Notes: generated by a model not told the origin, from the letters alone. A stretch of 17,129 nt of DNA from an uncultured Wenzhouxiangella sp. (GCA_937876395.1 CALEIM010000036.1:1-17129); one strand, 5' to 3'; positions 1-7,356 are shown, counted from the first letter of the stretch. Numbers and translations are program-made.

Positions 1-627
1 GGACGCAACTACGCTGACCACGCCCTGGAGATGGGAGTGGATCCTCGGCGCAGTGAACCGGTGTTTTTCGCCAAGCCGGCCCAGGCCCTGGTCGGGGGGG
101 GCACGGCCGTCAGCTATCCGCCGGCGACGGAAGAACTGCACCACGAAGTCGAGCTGGTGGTTTTTCTCGGCAGCGGTGGCCGCCAGCTGTCGGTCGAGCA
201 GGCCGAGGCGATTGTTTTCGGCTACGCCGTCGGCGTGGATTTGACCCGGCGGGATGTTCAGTCTCGGGCCAAACAGGCCGGTCGGCCGTGGGAGTTGAGC
301 AAGGGTTTCGACCAGTCCGGACCAATTGGCCAGATCGTGCCGGCAACAGACTGGCAACCGCAGGCGGACCTGGTTATCAGCCTGTCGGTCGATGACGAGC
401 ACCGCCAGCGCGGACTGCTCGGGCAGATGATCTGGACGGTGCCGGAGCTGCTTGCCGAGCTGTCGCGAACGGTTACCCTGCAGCCTGGTGATGCCGTGTT
501 TACCGGCACGCCAGCCGGCGTGTCGGCGCTGGCCTGCGGGCAGCGTATAACTGCCCGAATCGAAGGTTTGCCGGAACTGGAATTCAAACTGAACCAAACG
601 ATGACATGGAACGCCAATGCTGATTGA
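1..627 (+). CDS. FAH-family acylpyruvase / fumarylpyruvate hydrolase (YcgM/FAHD1-like), 5' truncated by the window
   Basis: The reading frame is open from base 1 (visible start GRNYADHALEMG) to TGA at 625-627, so the N-terminus lies outside the window and the ATG at 31 is internal. The FAH-fold signatures are clear: PVFFAKP, then HHEVELVV near bases 139-162 carrying the two metal-binding glutamates, then VGVDLTRRD with the metal-binding aspartate, and a C-terminal FTGTPAGV. The order and spacing match E. coli YcgM and human FAHD1, metal-dependent enzymes that cleave acylpyruvates or decarboxylate oxaloacetate in the cytosol. The visible 208 residues are nearly the whole of a protein usually about 215-230 residues long. 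The stop overlaps the start of the next gene by 11 bases, suggesting translational coupling. The exact substrate cannot be told from sequence. Confidence 0.9.
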   Translation, partial: GRNYADHALEMGVDPRRSEPVFFAKPAQALVGGGTAVSYPPATEELHHEVELVVFLGSGGRQLSVEQAEAIVFGYAVGVDLTRRDVQSRAKQAGRPWELSKGFDQSGPIGQIVPATDWQPQADLVISLSVDDEHRQRGLLGQMIWTVPELLAELSRTVTLQPGDAVFTGTPAGVSALACGQRITARIEGLPELEFKLNQTMTWNANAD

Positions 628-898
628 TGCCTTGATTCTGCTGCCGGTAACGGTCTTTCTGCTCTGGCTGTACGCCTATTCGGGGCCACGCGGTCTGCGT
701 GGCAAGGCCTGGCTGGTCGACCGCTGGCCTGCGGCCATGGCCCTGCTGCTGTCCGCCGTCGCCCTGGTTGGATTGCACCTGACCCTGACCTTCGAGGATC
801 TCAACCGCAATATCATCGCGGTGGTCAGCGCCTACCTGGTGCTGCTGACCGGTCTGGGCGTCGCCTGGCTGATGCGCTGGCTGCGTCAGCGGCGCTAG
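617..898 (+). CDS. small three-helix membrane protein, function unknown
   Basis: This 93-residue protein starts at the ATG at 617, inside the end of the FAH gene in another frame, so it is probably translated by coupling. No strong ribosome binding site is visible. Hydrophobic segments at about residues 3-19, 38-57 and 65-86 suggest three membrane helices, with a basic loop (PRGLRGK) after the first and a positive C-terminus (RWLRQRR) that should face the cytoplasm. I do not recognise a family. Its TAG stop at 896-898 lies inside the first bases of the inverted-repeat element that follows, so the original C-terminus may have been longer and cut by insertion. Composition matches its neighbours. 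It is a plausible gene because of the overlap and coherent hydrophobicity pattern. Confidence 0.7.
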   Translation: MLIDALILLPVTVFLLWLYAYSGPRGLRGKAWLVDRWPAAMALLLSAVALVGLHLTLTFEDLNRNIIAVVSAYLVLLTGLGVAWLMRWLRQRR

Positions 899-927
899 TG
901 TACCCCGTCACTATTCCTGTAACATTC
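895..927 (+). repeat. left terminal inverted repeat of the palindromic element
   Basis: These 33 nt pair with 1132-1164 with a single mismatch. The repeat contains the TAG stop codon of the upstream 93-residue membrane protein. Confidence 0.9.
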
Positions 928-1131
928 AGCGAGTCGGAAAGCGCTTAGCCGCAAGATATGGCTCGCCGGCAATGGCAGCGTCCTTGCCAAGAGCCATAGC
1001 GCCGCGGATGAGCGCTTTCCGGCTCGCCCTGCGGGAGCGCGCCTGAGCCGACAGTGCGGCGTTGCGAGCCTTGCAAAGGGCTAGCCATTCGCGGCGGCTC
1101 GCGCCTTGCTCTGTCGGCTCAGGCGCACTCT

Positions 1132-1164
1132 GAATGTCACAGGAATAGTGACGGGGTACACTAG
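1132..1164 (-). repeat. right terminal inverted repeat of the palindromic element
   Basis: This is the reverse complement of 895-927 except for C1138. It ends in CTAG, 60 bases before the start of the next gene, so the element could affect that gene's expression. Confidence 0.9.
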
Positions 1165-1171
1165 AATCATT

Positions 1172-1185
1172 CCTGGGCACCCAGG
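1172..1185. repeat. short perfect inverted repeat upstream of the unknown gene pair
   Basis: CCTGGG and CCCAGG are separated by two bases, about 40 bases before the ATG at 1225. It could be an operator half-site pair or a small hairpin in the leader. There is no direct support for either. Confidence 0.3.
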
Positions 1186-1224
1186 TGTGTCGGCACGGCA
1201 GCTCTGCAACGGGAGACAGGAACG

Positions 1225-1785
1225 ATGATGCCCGATGGCTCACGATCGATCGATAGCCTGCTGAAGTTTCACAAGTACGCCGGCATGGAAGGCTGGATCA
1301 ACCCAGGCGTCGCCCGCGCGCGCCGCAACGCCATTGAGCAGTTGGCCGGGGAGCTGCAGGAGTCGGAGTGCCAGGACGTCAGGACAATCGATGTCAAGGT
1401 GCTGGCCTCGCGCTTTCACAAACTTGACGAGGCCAGCATTCGCAGCGAAGCGCTCGAGCTTTACGCCGAGCGGCTACGCATGGCGCTGGTCGATTTTCTG
1501 GCCTGGTGCGACAACCCGGCCGGCTTTCGCAGCATCGGCGGCGAGGCCAGGCGGGCCATTGAGCGCGGCCAGTTGAGTGCCGAGCAACAGGTCGCCGAGC
1601 GGATCACGCTGGAAGCCACCGAGAACCCGACCAATATCGTGCCGGTCCCGCTGCGGCGGGGTGAAACCGTCTATATCGCCAATCTGCCGATCGATCTCAG
1701 TGCCGCTGAAGCCGAACGGGTCGTCGCCGTGATTCGCGCCTTTGCCCATGATCACGACCATGGTCCGGATGAGCAGCCGAAATGA
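1225..1785 (+). CDS. hypothetical soluble alpha-helical protein, 186 residues
   Basis: The start at 1225 is preceded by GGAGACAGG at 1212-1220, a fair ribosome binding site; a second ATG follows directly at 1228. I do not recognise a family. The protein has no signal peptide or membrane segment. It is rich in charged residues and predicted helices (for example AEQQVAERITLEATE), with a C-terminal segment YIANLPIDLSAAEAERVV and an acidic, histidine-containing tail (HDHDHGPDEQ). No catalytic motif is apparent. Its last four bases overlap the start of the following membrane protein (ATGA at 1782-1785), so the two are co-translated and probably act together, perhaps as a soluble partner of a membrane anchor. 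It lies just downstream of the palindromic element. Confidence 0.75.
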   Translation: MMPDGSRSIDSLLKFHKYAGMEGWINPGVARARRNAIEQLAGELQESECQDVRTIDVKVLASRFHKLDEASIRSEALELYAERLRMALVDFLAWCDNPAGFRSIGGEARRAIERGQLSAEQQVAERITLEATENPTNIVPVPLRRGETVYIANLPIDLSAAEAERVVAVIRAFAHDHDHGPDEQPK

Positions 1786-2372
1786 GTCGTCTGTTCATCA
1801 TCACGCTGATGGTGATATTCACCTTGGCCGGTATCGGTTTCTGGCTGTGGTTCGTGTACGGCACGGGCGGCGGGCAGTTTCGCGAGGAGCTGGTGCCCGA
1901 ACTGGTGGTGTTCTGCATTGAGGCCTTCATCCTGGTCGGATTGCTTGGCCTGATCCAGCGCTCGCTTGAGTTTCGTCGTAGACGCCAGATGTGGTTGAGC
2001 CTGCGCGGCTCGTTCCGCGATCTTTTGTCGCTGCTCGACATTGCCTTCCTGGAAGCCAATGGCGAGCCTACGTCCTCACGCGAACTGGAACGCGATCCGC
2101 GCGTCATCGAGCAGCTCCTCGATGGCCTGAAACGCAATCATCCGGATCTCGACAGCCTGGTTGCTCTCAAGCGCGAAGGCGATGAATCACTGTCCACAAC
2201 TCGCGACCTGGTCGCCGTTGCCGCGCAGTTGTCGGCAACGCACATGAACTGGTGGATCGCAATTGTCGACAGCATTCGGCGCCTGTCCGAAGCTCGCAGC
2301 CGGCTGGCCATTGAAAAGGCGGTTTATGAAATGCTGGTCAATATCAGGGAGTTCGACCGCCACGAAATCTAG
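1782..2372 (+). CDS. hypothetical membrane protein with two N-terminal helices and a cytoplasmic helical domain
   Basis: This 196-residue protein overlaps the preceding gene by ATGA. Hydrophobic segments at about residues 4-26 and 39-60 should form a hairpin in the inner membrane, followed by a basic run (EFRRRRQ) and about 130 residues of hydrophilic, mostly helical sequence that would lie in the cytoplasm. The C-terminal part (SRLAIEKAVYEMLVNIREFD) looks like a coiled or bundled helix. I recognise no family and see no catalytic motif. The next gene, rimK, faces it from the opposite strand with a 29-base gap that holds no obvious terminator. A role with the upstream soluble protein is inferred only from coupling. 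Confidence 0.8.
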   Translation: MSRLFIITLMVIFTLAGIGFWLWFVYGTGGGQFREELVPELVVFCIEAFILVGLLGLIQRSLEFRRRRQMWLSLRGSFRDLLSLLDIAFLEANGEPTSSRELERDPRVIEQLLDGLKRNHPDLDSLVALKREGDESLSTTRDLVAVAAQLSATHMNWWIAIVDSIRRLSEARSRLAIEKAVYEMLVNIREFDRHEI

Positions 2373-2401
2373 GAAACTTCTGGTCAATCAACCGCGCAGA
2401 A

Positions 2402-3307
2402 TCAGCCCTGTCCGCGCGTTCGGGTCTTGTTTTTCTCCGCGTTTTTTTCCAGAAAGGTAATGATCATTCCCGCCACGTCCTTGCCGGTGGCCGACTCGAT
2501 GCCTTCCAGACCGGGCGAGGAGTTGACCTCCATGACCAGCGGGCCGTGGTTGGAGCGCAGCAGGTCGACGCCGGCAACATTCAGGCCCATGATCCGGGCG
2601 GCACGCACCGCGGTAGAGCGTTCCTCCGGGGTGATCTTGATCAGCGAGGCGGTGCCGCCGCGATGCAGATTGGAGCGGAACTCGCCGGGCTGGGCCTGAC
2701 GCTTGATGGATGCCACCACCTTGCCGCCAATCACAAAGCAGCGGATATCGGCGCCGCCCGCTTCCTTGATGTATTCCTGCACCATGATCGAGACATTGAG
2801 GCCCATGAAGGCTTCAAGTACTGATTCGGCCGCTTTTTTGGTTTCGCACAGCACCACGCCGATGCCCTGGGTGCCTTCGAGCAGTTTGACCACCAGCGGC
2901 GCGCCGCCGACCATCTGGATCAGGTCGCCGATGTCCTTGGTGGCGTGGGCAAAGCCGGTCACCGGCAGACCAATGCCCTTGCGGGCCAGTAGCTGCAGGG
3001 AGCGAAGCTTGTCGCGCGAGCGCGTCACCGCTACCGACTCGTTGAGCGGGAAGGTGCCCATCATCTCGAACTGGCGCAGCACGGCCGTGCCATAGAAGGT
3101 GACCGACGAACCAATGCGTGGAATTACCGCATCATAGGGCTGGATCTGCTTGCCGCCGTAGTGGATGGTTGGCCGGTGCGAGGCGATGTTCATGTAACAG
3201 CGCAGGGTATCGACCACGTGTACATCGTGGCCGCGTTCCCGGGCTACCTCGTACAGGCGCCGGGTCGAGTAGATGCGGCGACTGCGAGACAAAATGGCGA
3301 TGCGCAT
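2402..3307 (-). CDS. rimK: RimK, ribosomal protein S6 L-glutamate ligase
   Basis: RimK is an ATP-grasp ligase that adds glutamates to the C-terminus of ribosomal protein S6 and can make poly-alpha-glutamate. The 301-residue length matches E. coli RimK (300). The ATP-grasp residues fall where they are known in that enzyme: K141, E178, the ADIRCF segment at 186-191, D248, and the metal ligands E260 and N262 in MEVNSSPGLEGIE. The start has a good ribosome binding site (GGAGGA) a few bases upstream. It is the last gene of the minus-strand run, 40 bases after the zinc protease/retropepsin-like gene, a partnership also seen in Pseudomonas rim operons. The basic C-terminal tail (KNKTRTRGQG) is variable in the family. 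No terminator is seen after the stop. Confidence 0.95.
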   Translation of the reverse strand: MRIAILSRSRRIYSTRRLYEVARERGHDVHVVDTLRCYMNIASHRPTIHYGGKQIQPYDAVIPRIGSSVTFYGTAVLRQFEMMGTFPLNESVAVTRSRDKLRSLQLLARKGIGLPVTGFAHATKDIGDLIQMVGGAPLVVKLLEGTQGIGVVLCETKKAAESVLEAFMGLNVSIMVQEYIKEAGGADIRCFVIGGKVVASIKRQAQPGEFRSNLHRGGTASLIKITPEERSTAVRAARIMGLNVAGVDLLRSNHGPLVMEVNSSPGLEGIESATGKDVAGMIITFLEKNAEKNKTRTRGQG

Positions 3308-3347
3308 GATATTCCTCCGAAACCTGTCAGTCCCGAGCCCAGAAAGT

Positions 3348-3806
3348 CTACAGCCGCGGCATGCCCTGCAGGAAGGTGCGTGCCGGATAGACCAGGGCGT
3401 GATTCTCCATTGCCGTGCGCCCGAGCAGCATTCGGTAGCGCATCTTTTCCCGGTTGGTCAGCGTCACATCCACGTCCCAACGTGAATGGCCGATGATCAT
3501 TGGGGTGCGGATCGTGTAGCGTTCCTCAATCTCCCCGGAGGTATTGCGGACCTGCCGGCTGGCCAGCAGCGCCGCTTCACAGCGCAGCCGGCGATTCGGC
3601 GCCGGGTGGCCCATATGAACGTAAAAGACGACCCGTTGCTGGCCGTTGACCTCGATCGGCTCAATATCCGAAGCGTGCAGCGCGCACGACTTGGCTCCGG
3701 TGTCCACCCGGGCGCGCAGGCGGTTGATGCCCAGCGCCGGCAGGGCAATCCATTCACAGGCCCCGATGATCATGTTGGGGGCGGAGCGACTGGTCACACG
3801 GGCCAT
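3348..3806 (-). CDS. ATP-dependent zinc protease / retropepsin-like family protein (RimB-type)
   Basis: This 152-residue protein belongs to the family usually labelled ATP-dependent zinc protease, whose fold is retropepsin-like. The signature RVDTGAKSCALHA places the putative catalytic aspartate at D35. It is followed by a middle HMGHPAP segment, then RTPMIIG and LLGRTAMENHALV, which match the family's conserved tail. Members sit beside rimK in many proteobacteria, and a Pseudomonas homologue has been reported to act with RimK on S6 glutamylation. The same role here is inferred from position. The ATG at 3806 has only a weak ribosome binding site; an internal ATG at 3773 (MIIGACEW) is an alternative that keeps the whole domain. 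It starts 36 bases after the E2 gene, so it may be co-transcribed with it. Confidence 0.85.
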   Translation of the reverse strand: MARVTSRSAPNMIIGACEWIALPALGINRLRARVDTGAKSCALHASDIEPIEVNGQQRVVFYVHMGHPAPNRRLRCEAALLASRQVRNTSGEIEERYTIRTPMIIGHSRWDVDVTLTNREKMRYRMLLGRTAMENHALVYPARTFLQGMPRL

Positions 3807-3842
3807 GCTCGATCAACCGTCGGACAGGTCAAGCGCGGCCCA

Positions 3843-5201
3843 CTAATCTGCCCGGGCCAGATCGGCAATCATCGCCTTGAAAAAGCGCGCCGCCTCACCG
3901 CCGGTGCAGGTCCGGTGGTCAAAGGTCAGCGACAGCGGAATCACGCGGTGCACTTCGATGCCGCCCAAAACCGGGACCACTTCATGCCGCAGGACGCCGG
4001 CGGCAACGATGGCCACGCACGGTGGGTTGATGATCGGCGTTGCATAGCGCCCGGCAAACACCCCGAAGTTGGACAGCAGGATGGTGTAGTCCTTGAGATC
4101 TTCGGGCGGAATGCTGCGATTTTTGACGTTGTCCTTGAGGCGGTTGATCTCGGCGCGAATGTCCTCGCGCGAGCCGTTGTGCACGCCCTTGAGACGGGCA
4201 ACGAACAGGCCGTCGGCGGTGTCGACCGCCATGCCTACGTCCATGCCTTTGTGGACCATGCGCATATTCTGCTCATCGTCATACCAGGCGTTCAGGCCCG
4301 GCTCGACGCGGGCTCCGGCGGCCAGCGAGCGCAGCAGGCGGTAGGTGATATCCTCGCTGGCAGCCCAGGCGTTGATATCGGCATCGTCCATCAGGGTGGT
4401 CGGAACCACGCGCTTGTGCGCTTCGCTCATGGCGCGTGCCATGGTACGTCGCGTGCCGCGCAGCGGCTCCCATTCGCCGGAAGCTGCCGGTGCGGCTTCA
4501 GCCGGGCGGGTCGCGGCCGCAGCCGGGGCGTCCGTTCGGGCATCTGCTTGGGCTTCGGGCCGGGCTTCAGCTTCGGTCCGCTGCGCTGCAGCCTCGGCAG
4601 GCCGATCGGCGCTGGCGATGCCCTGTTCGGCGGCCTGACGCACGTCGGCAGCCGTCACTACGCCGCCGGCACCACTCGGGCTGAGCTGGCTCAAGTCGAT
4701 GCGCAGCTTGCGCGCCAGGGCGCGCACTGCGGGTGTGACCTTGACGCCGCCGACCGTGCTGGTGCGCTCCTGGAGCACGCCGCCGCCGGCCTGCATCTTG
4801 CCCACCACGGTGCCCGAGTCTTCGCGCTCGGCCGCTGCTGGTTCGGCGGTTTCCTGCGGTGCTTCGCTGCGCTCCGGTGCAGGTTCGGCAGCTTCTGTTG
4901 CCGCGGCAGGCTCGGCCTCGGGGCTATCGGTAGCGCCGGTATTGCCAGCATCAGCGTCGGAGTTGGAGTCGACCAGAAACTCGACCAACGGCGCGCCGGT
5001 CTGGATCACATCGCCTGCGCCGCCGTGAAATTTGGCCACCTTGCCGGTGTATGGGCTCGGTACTTCAACCACGGCCTTGGCCGTTTCCATTGACACCAGC
5101 GGCTGGTCGACGGTGACCGAGTCACCCTCATTGACCAGCCATTCGACGATTTCGGCGTCCGGCAGACCTTCGCCAAGATCGGGCAGTTTGAATACCTTCA
5201 T
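3843..5201 (-). CDS. 2-oxo acid dehydrogenase E2, dihydrolipoamide acyltransferase
   Basis: E2 transfers the acyl group from lipoamide to CoA and forms the core of a PDH/BCKDH-type complex. There is one lipoyl domain at about residues 1-78 with the lipoylated lysine K42 in METAKA. An Ala/Glu/Pro-rich linker follows, then an E1/E3-binding domain at about 155-190 (TPAVRALARKL to VVTAADV), a second Ala-rich linker, and the catalytic domain at about 245-452. The catalytic histidine is H429 in FDHRTCTGG. The usual HxxxDG aspartate is replaced by T433; similar HR-x-x-TGG forms exist in some branched-chain E2s as far as I recall. The ATG overlaps the E1 beta stop by four bases and follows GGAGG at ideal spacing. 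The substrate may be branched-chain keto acids or pyruvate. No E3 gene follows. Confidence 0.92.
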   Translation of the reverse strand: MKVFKLPDLGEGLPDAEIVEWLVNEGDSVTVDQPLVSMETAKAVVEVPSPYTGKVAKFHGGAGDVIQTGAPLVEFLVDSNSDADAGNTGATDSPEAEPAAATEAAEPAPERSEAPQETAEPAAAEREDSGTVVGKMQAGGGVLQERTSTVGGVKVTPAVRALARKLRIDLSQLSPSGAGGVVTAADVRQAAEQGIASADRPAEAAAQRTEAEARPEAQADARTDAPAAAATRPAEAAPAASGEWEPLRGTRRTMARAMSEAHKRVVPTTLMDDADINAWAASEDITYRLLRSLAAGARVEPGLNAWYDDEQNMRMVHKGMDVGMAVDTADGLFVARLKGVHNGSREDIRAEINRLKDNVKNRSIPPEDLKDYTILLSNFGVFAGRYATPIINPPCVAIVAAGVLRHEVVPVLGGIEVHRVIPLSLTFDHRTCTGGEAARFFKAMIADLARAD

Positions 5202-6178
5202 GAGACCTCCAGAACCTCTTGGGCCGCGTCAACGATGCGCTTGACGCTGGGCATGTATTTCATTTCATTGCGATACAGCGGCATGATCACATCGTAGCCG
5301 CACACTCGCTTGACCGGGGCGTGCAGGTGCCAGATGGCCGTATCGGCCAGGCCGGCGGCGATCTCGGAGGCCACGCCGCAATGCCTGGGCGCTTCCTGTA
5401 CGATCACGCAGCGGCCGGTACGCTGGACCGACTCGATGATGGTGTCCATGTCCAGCGGGCTGATGGTGGCCACGTCGATCACCTCGACGCTCAGGCCCTG
5501 CTGCTCAAGTTCATCGGCAGCCTGCAGGGTTTCCTTGATCATCGCCCCCCAGGTCACCAGGGTGATGTCGTTGCCCTCGCGCAGGGTGTAGCAGACGTCG
5601 AGCGGCAGCTCTTCGCCGTCGTCGGCCACTTCTTCTTTCTGCCAGCGGTAAATGCGCTTGGGCTCCATGAAGATCACCGGGTCGGGATCACGGATCGCGG
5701 CCAGCATCAACCCGTAGGCGCGCGACGGCGAGGACGGAATCACCACCCGAATTCCGGGCATATGGGCAAACAGGGCTTCCGGGCTTTCGGAATGGTGTTC
5801 GGGGGCGTGGATGCCGCCGCCGGAGGGAAAGCGCAGCACCATCGGCGAACTCAGGCGACCGCGGGTGCGATTGCGCATGCGCCCGGCGTGGCACATGATG
5901 TGGTCGATCATCGGCATGGTAAATCCGCAAAACTGGGCCTCGGCCACCGGCTTCATACCCTGGGCGGCCATGCCGACGGTAACTCCGGCGATCATGACTT
6001 CGGCCAGCGGGGTGTCGATGACGCGCTCGTCGCCAAAGCGTTCATGCAGCCCGGCGGTGGCTCGAAACACGCCGCCGTTGACGCCGACATCCTCACCCAG
6101 CACGACCACGGCAGGGTCTTCTTCCATGGCCCGGGCCAGGGCCATGGTGACGCCTTCGATCAGGGTAATTTCGGCCAT
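5198..6178 (-). CDS. 2-oxo acid dehydrogenase E1 beta subunit (transketolase-like)
   Basis: This 326-residue protein has the full length of the E1 beta family. GEDVGVNGGVF at about residues 28-38 is the family signature, with E29 expected to contact the thiamine diphosphate ring. PSGGGIHAPEHHSESPEA at about 118-135 carries the conserved histidine loop near the active site. The C-terminal transketolase domain begins near ITLVTWGAM. With E1 alpha it decarboxylates a 2-oxo acid and acylates the lipoyl group of E2. The start shares one base with the E1 alpha stop (TGATG) and follows GGAGGG; the stop overlaps the E2 start. This guarantees co-translation and supports equal stoichiometry. The sequence does not settle PDH against BCKDH specificity. 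Confidence 0.93.
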   Translation of the reverse strand: MAEITLIEGVTMALARAMEEDPAVVVLGEDVGVNGGVFRATAGLHERFGDERVIDTPLAEVMIAGVTVGMAAQGMKPVAEAQFCGFTMPMIDHIMCHAGRMRNRTRGRLSSPMVLRFPSGGGIHAPEHHSESPEALFAHMPGIRVVIPSSPSRAYGLMLAAIRDPDPVIFMEPKRIYRWQKEEVADDGEELPLDVCYTLREGNDITLVTWGAMIKETLQAADELEQQGLSVEVIDVATISPLDMDTIIESVQRTGRCVIVQEAPRHCGVASEIAAGLADTAIWHLHAPVKRVCGYDVIMPLYRNEMKYMPSVKRIVDAAQEVLEVS

Positions 6179-7278
6179 CAGTGCTGCCCTCCGTCTTCTG
6201 GATAGTTCTGCGCATAGCTGCGCTGCTCGATCAGGTCGTGCGGCAGCTCCTTGAACATGTAGTCAAACATCGCCGTGACCGGCTGCGGGTCATTTTCGAC
6301 CTGGTCGAGATACTCGTCGGCGGCCTGCTGAACAAACTGCTGGCACTCTTCGAGCAGGTCCTTCTCCTGCTGTTCATCCCAGGCGCCCTGATCAATCAGG
6401 TAGGCCTTGAGACGCTTGACCGGGTCGCGCTCCCAAGCTTCATCCACTTCGTCGGCCGGCCGATAGCGGCGGGCGTCGTCGGCGGTGGTGTGGTCGCTCA
6501 GGCGATAGGTGATCATCTCGATGACAAACGCGCCCTTGCCCTGACGGGCAGCGCTGATCGCCTTTTCCATCGCCCATAGGCAGGCAATCAGGTCATTGCC
6601 GTCAACCTGAATGCTCGGCAAACCCGCCCCGATGCCCTTCTGGGCCAGGGTGGCGGCCGAGTTCTGCTTGCTGCGCGGTACCGAAATCGCCCACTGATTG
6701 TTGACGATGACCAGCACCAGCGGCAGCTTCCAGGCGCTGCCGGCATTGATGGCTTCCAGGAAATCGCCCTTTGACGAGCCGCCGTCGCCGACCACGCTGA
6801 CGGCCACGCGCGCTTCCTTGCGGAGCTTGTAGGCCATCGCCGCGCCGGCGGCATGCAGGCACTGGGTGGCAATCGGTACGCACCAGGCGAAATCGTGCTT
6901 CGGGCCGCTAAAATTGTTACCGCGCTCATCGCCGCCCCAGTACAGCAGTACCTCGGACATTTTCACGCCGCGGTAGAACTGGGCGCCGTACTCGCGGTAC
7001 ATCGGCGCCAGGCAGTCTTCCCGGCGCATGGCCGCGCCGATGGCGATGTGGGCTGCTTCATGGCCCAGACAGGATGCGTAGGTGCCGAGCTTGCCGGTGC
7101 GCTGCAGGGCGACGGCCTTCTTGTCGAAGGTGCGCGTGAGCAACATCAGCTTGTAGAGCTCGGTCAGGCGATCGAAATCTTTGGCCAACGCCGGTAGCTG
7201 CTGGTCTTCGATCAGCTTGCCGTCGGGCTTGAGAAACTGGAAATAGTCCACCTTGAAGGCGGCGGCAGTGTGCGCCAT
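6178..7278 (-). CDS. pdhA: 2-oxo acid dehydrogenase (PDH/BCKDH-type) E1 alpha subunit
   Basis: This 366-residue thiamine-diphosphate enzyme subunit carries the ThDP/Mg motif from GDGGSSKGDF (starting at residue 164) to NN at 193-194, followed by WAIS. The phosphorylation-loop equivalent is YRLSDHTTADDARRYR at about 258-273. The N-terminus (FQFLKPDGKL) and C-terminus (MFKELPHDLIEQ) resemble the PdhA group of heterotetrameric E1 enzymes such as that of Bacillus, so the symbol pdhA is given, but a branched-chain keto acid role (bkdA1) is equally possible. The ATG has GAGGAG six bases upstream. It is the first gene of the minus-strand run and has a perfect TATAAT about 72 bases before the start. 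It is divergent from the penicillin acylase gene. Confidence 0.92.
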   Translation of the reverse strand: MAHTAAAFKVDYFQFLKPDGKLIEDQQLPALAKDFDRLTELYKLMLLTRTFDKKAVALQRTGKLGTYASCLGHEAAHIAIGAAMRREDCLAPMYREYGAQFYRGVKMSEVLLYWGGDERGNNFSGPKHDFAWCVPIATQCLHAAGAAMAYKLRKEARVAVSVVGDGGSSKGDFLEAINAGSAWKLPLVLVIVNNQWAISVPRSKQNSAATLAQKGIGAGLPSIQVDGNDLIACLWAMEKAISAARQGKGAFVIEMITYRLSDHTTADDARRYRPADEVDEAWERDPVKRLKAYLIDQGAWDEQQEKDLLEECQQFVQQAADEYLDQVENDPQPVTAMFDYMFKELPHDLIEQRSYAQNYPEDGGQH

Positions 7279-7350
7279 GTCGACTCCTCAGTCCGTGATT
7301 GTGTACGCCGGATTTCGGCCGGCCGAGCGACCGCACCGAAGCGGGCAAGT

Positions 7351-7356
7351 ATTATA
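7351..7356 (-). promoter_or_regulatory. predicted -10 box for the E1 alpha-led operon
   Basis: Read on the minus strand the bases are TATAAT, a perfect sigma-70 -10 hexamer in the context CGCTTATAATACTTG, about 72 bases before the E1 alpha start. No good -35 is visible at 16-18 bases, so an activator or an extended leader contact may be needed. This is a prediction only. Confidence 0.45.

Larger units (their letters stand above)
895..1164. mobile_element. palindromic non-autonomous element (MITE/BIME-like) with 33-nt terminal inverted repeats and nested hairpins
   Basis: The ends 895-927 and 1132-1164 are inverted repeats over 33 nt with one mismatch (A921 against C1138). The core of the left end reads TGTACCCCGTCACTATTCC. 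Between them lie two more long stems. The first pairs 929-945 with 1011-1027 (17 bp, one T-G mismatch that would be a wobble pair in RNA) and encloses 957-964 with 991-998 and 968-972 with 984-988. The second pairs 1039-1054 with 1111-1126 (16 bp, perfect) and encloses 1064-1070 with 1096-1102. The whole would fold as a three-stem cloverleaf on either strand. CTAG flanks both ends; being its own reverse complement, it could be a target duplication. No transposase is encoded. Family assignment is inference; REP/RAYT-type or MITE are the best candidates, and a structured RNA is the alternative. Confidence 0.75.

Noticed and set aside
926..1243. Minus-strand open frame of 105 codons across the palindromic element
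   Set aside because: It runs through the hairpins and terminal repeat; its composition reflects the repeat sequence and it has no recognisable domain or ribosome binding site.
3486..5093. Plus-strand open frame of 535 codons opposite the zinc protease and E2 genes
   Set aside because: It is antisense to two clearly recognised genes, and its His/Gly/Arg-rich low-complexity translation matches no family. High GC makes such frames common.
5219..6205. Plus-strand open frame of 328 codons opposite E1 beta
   Set aside because: It is antisense to a well-supported enzyme gene and its translation shows only biased composition.
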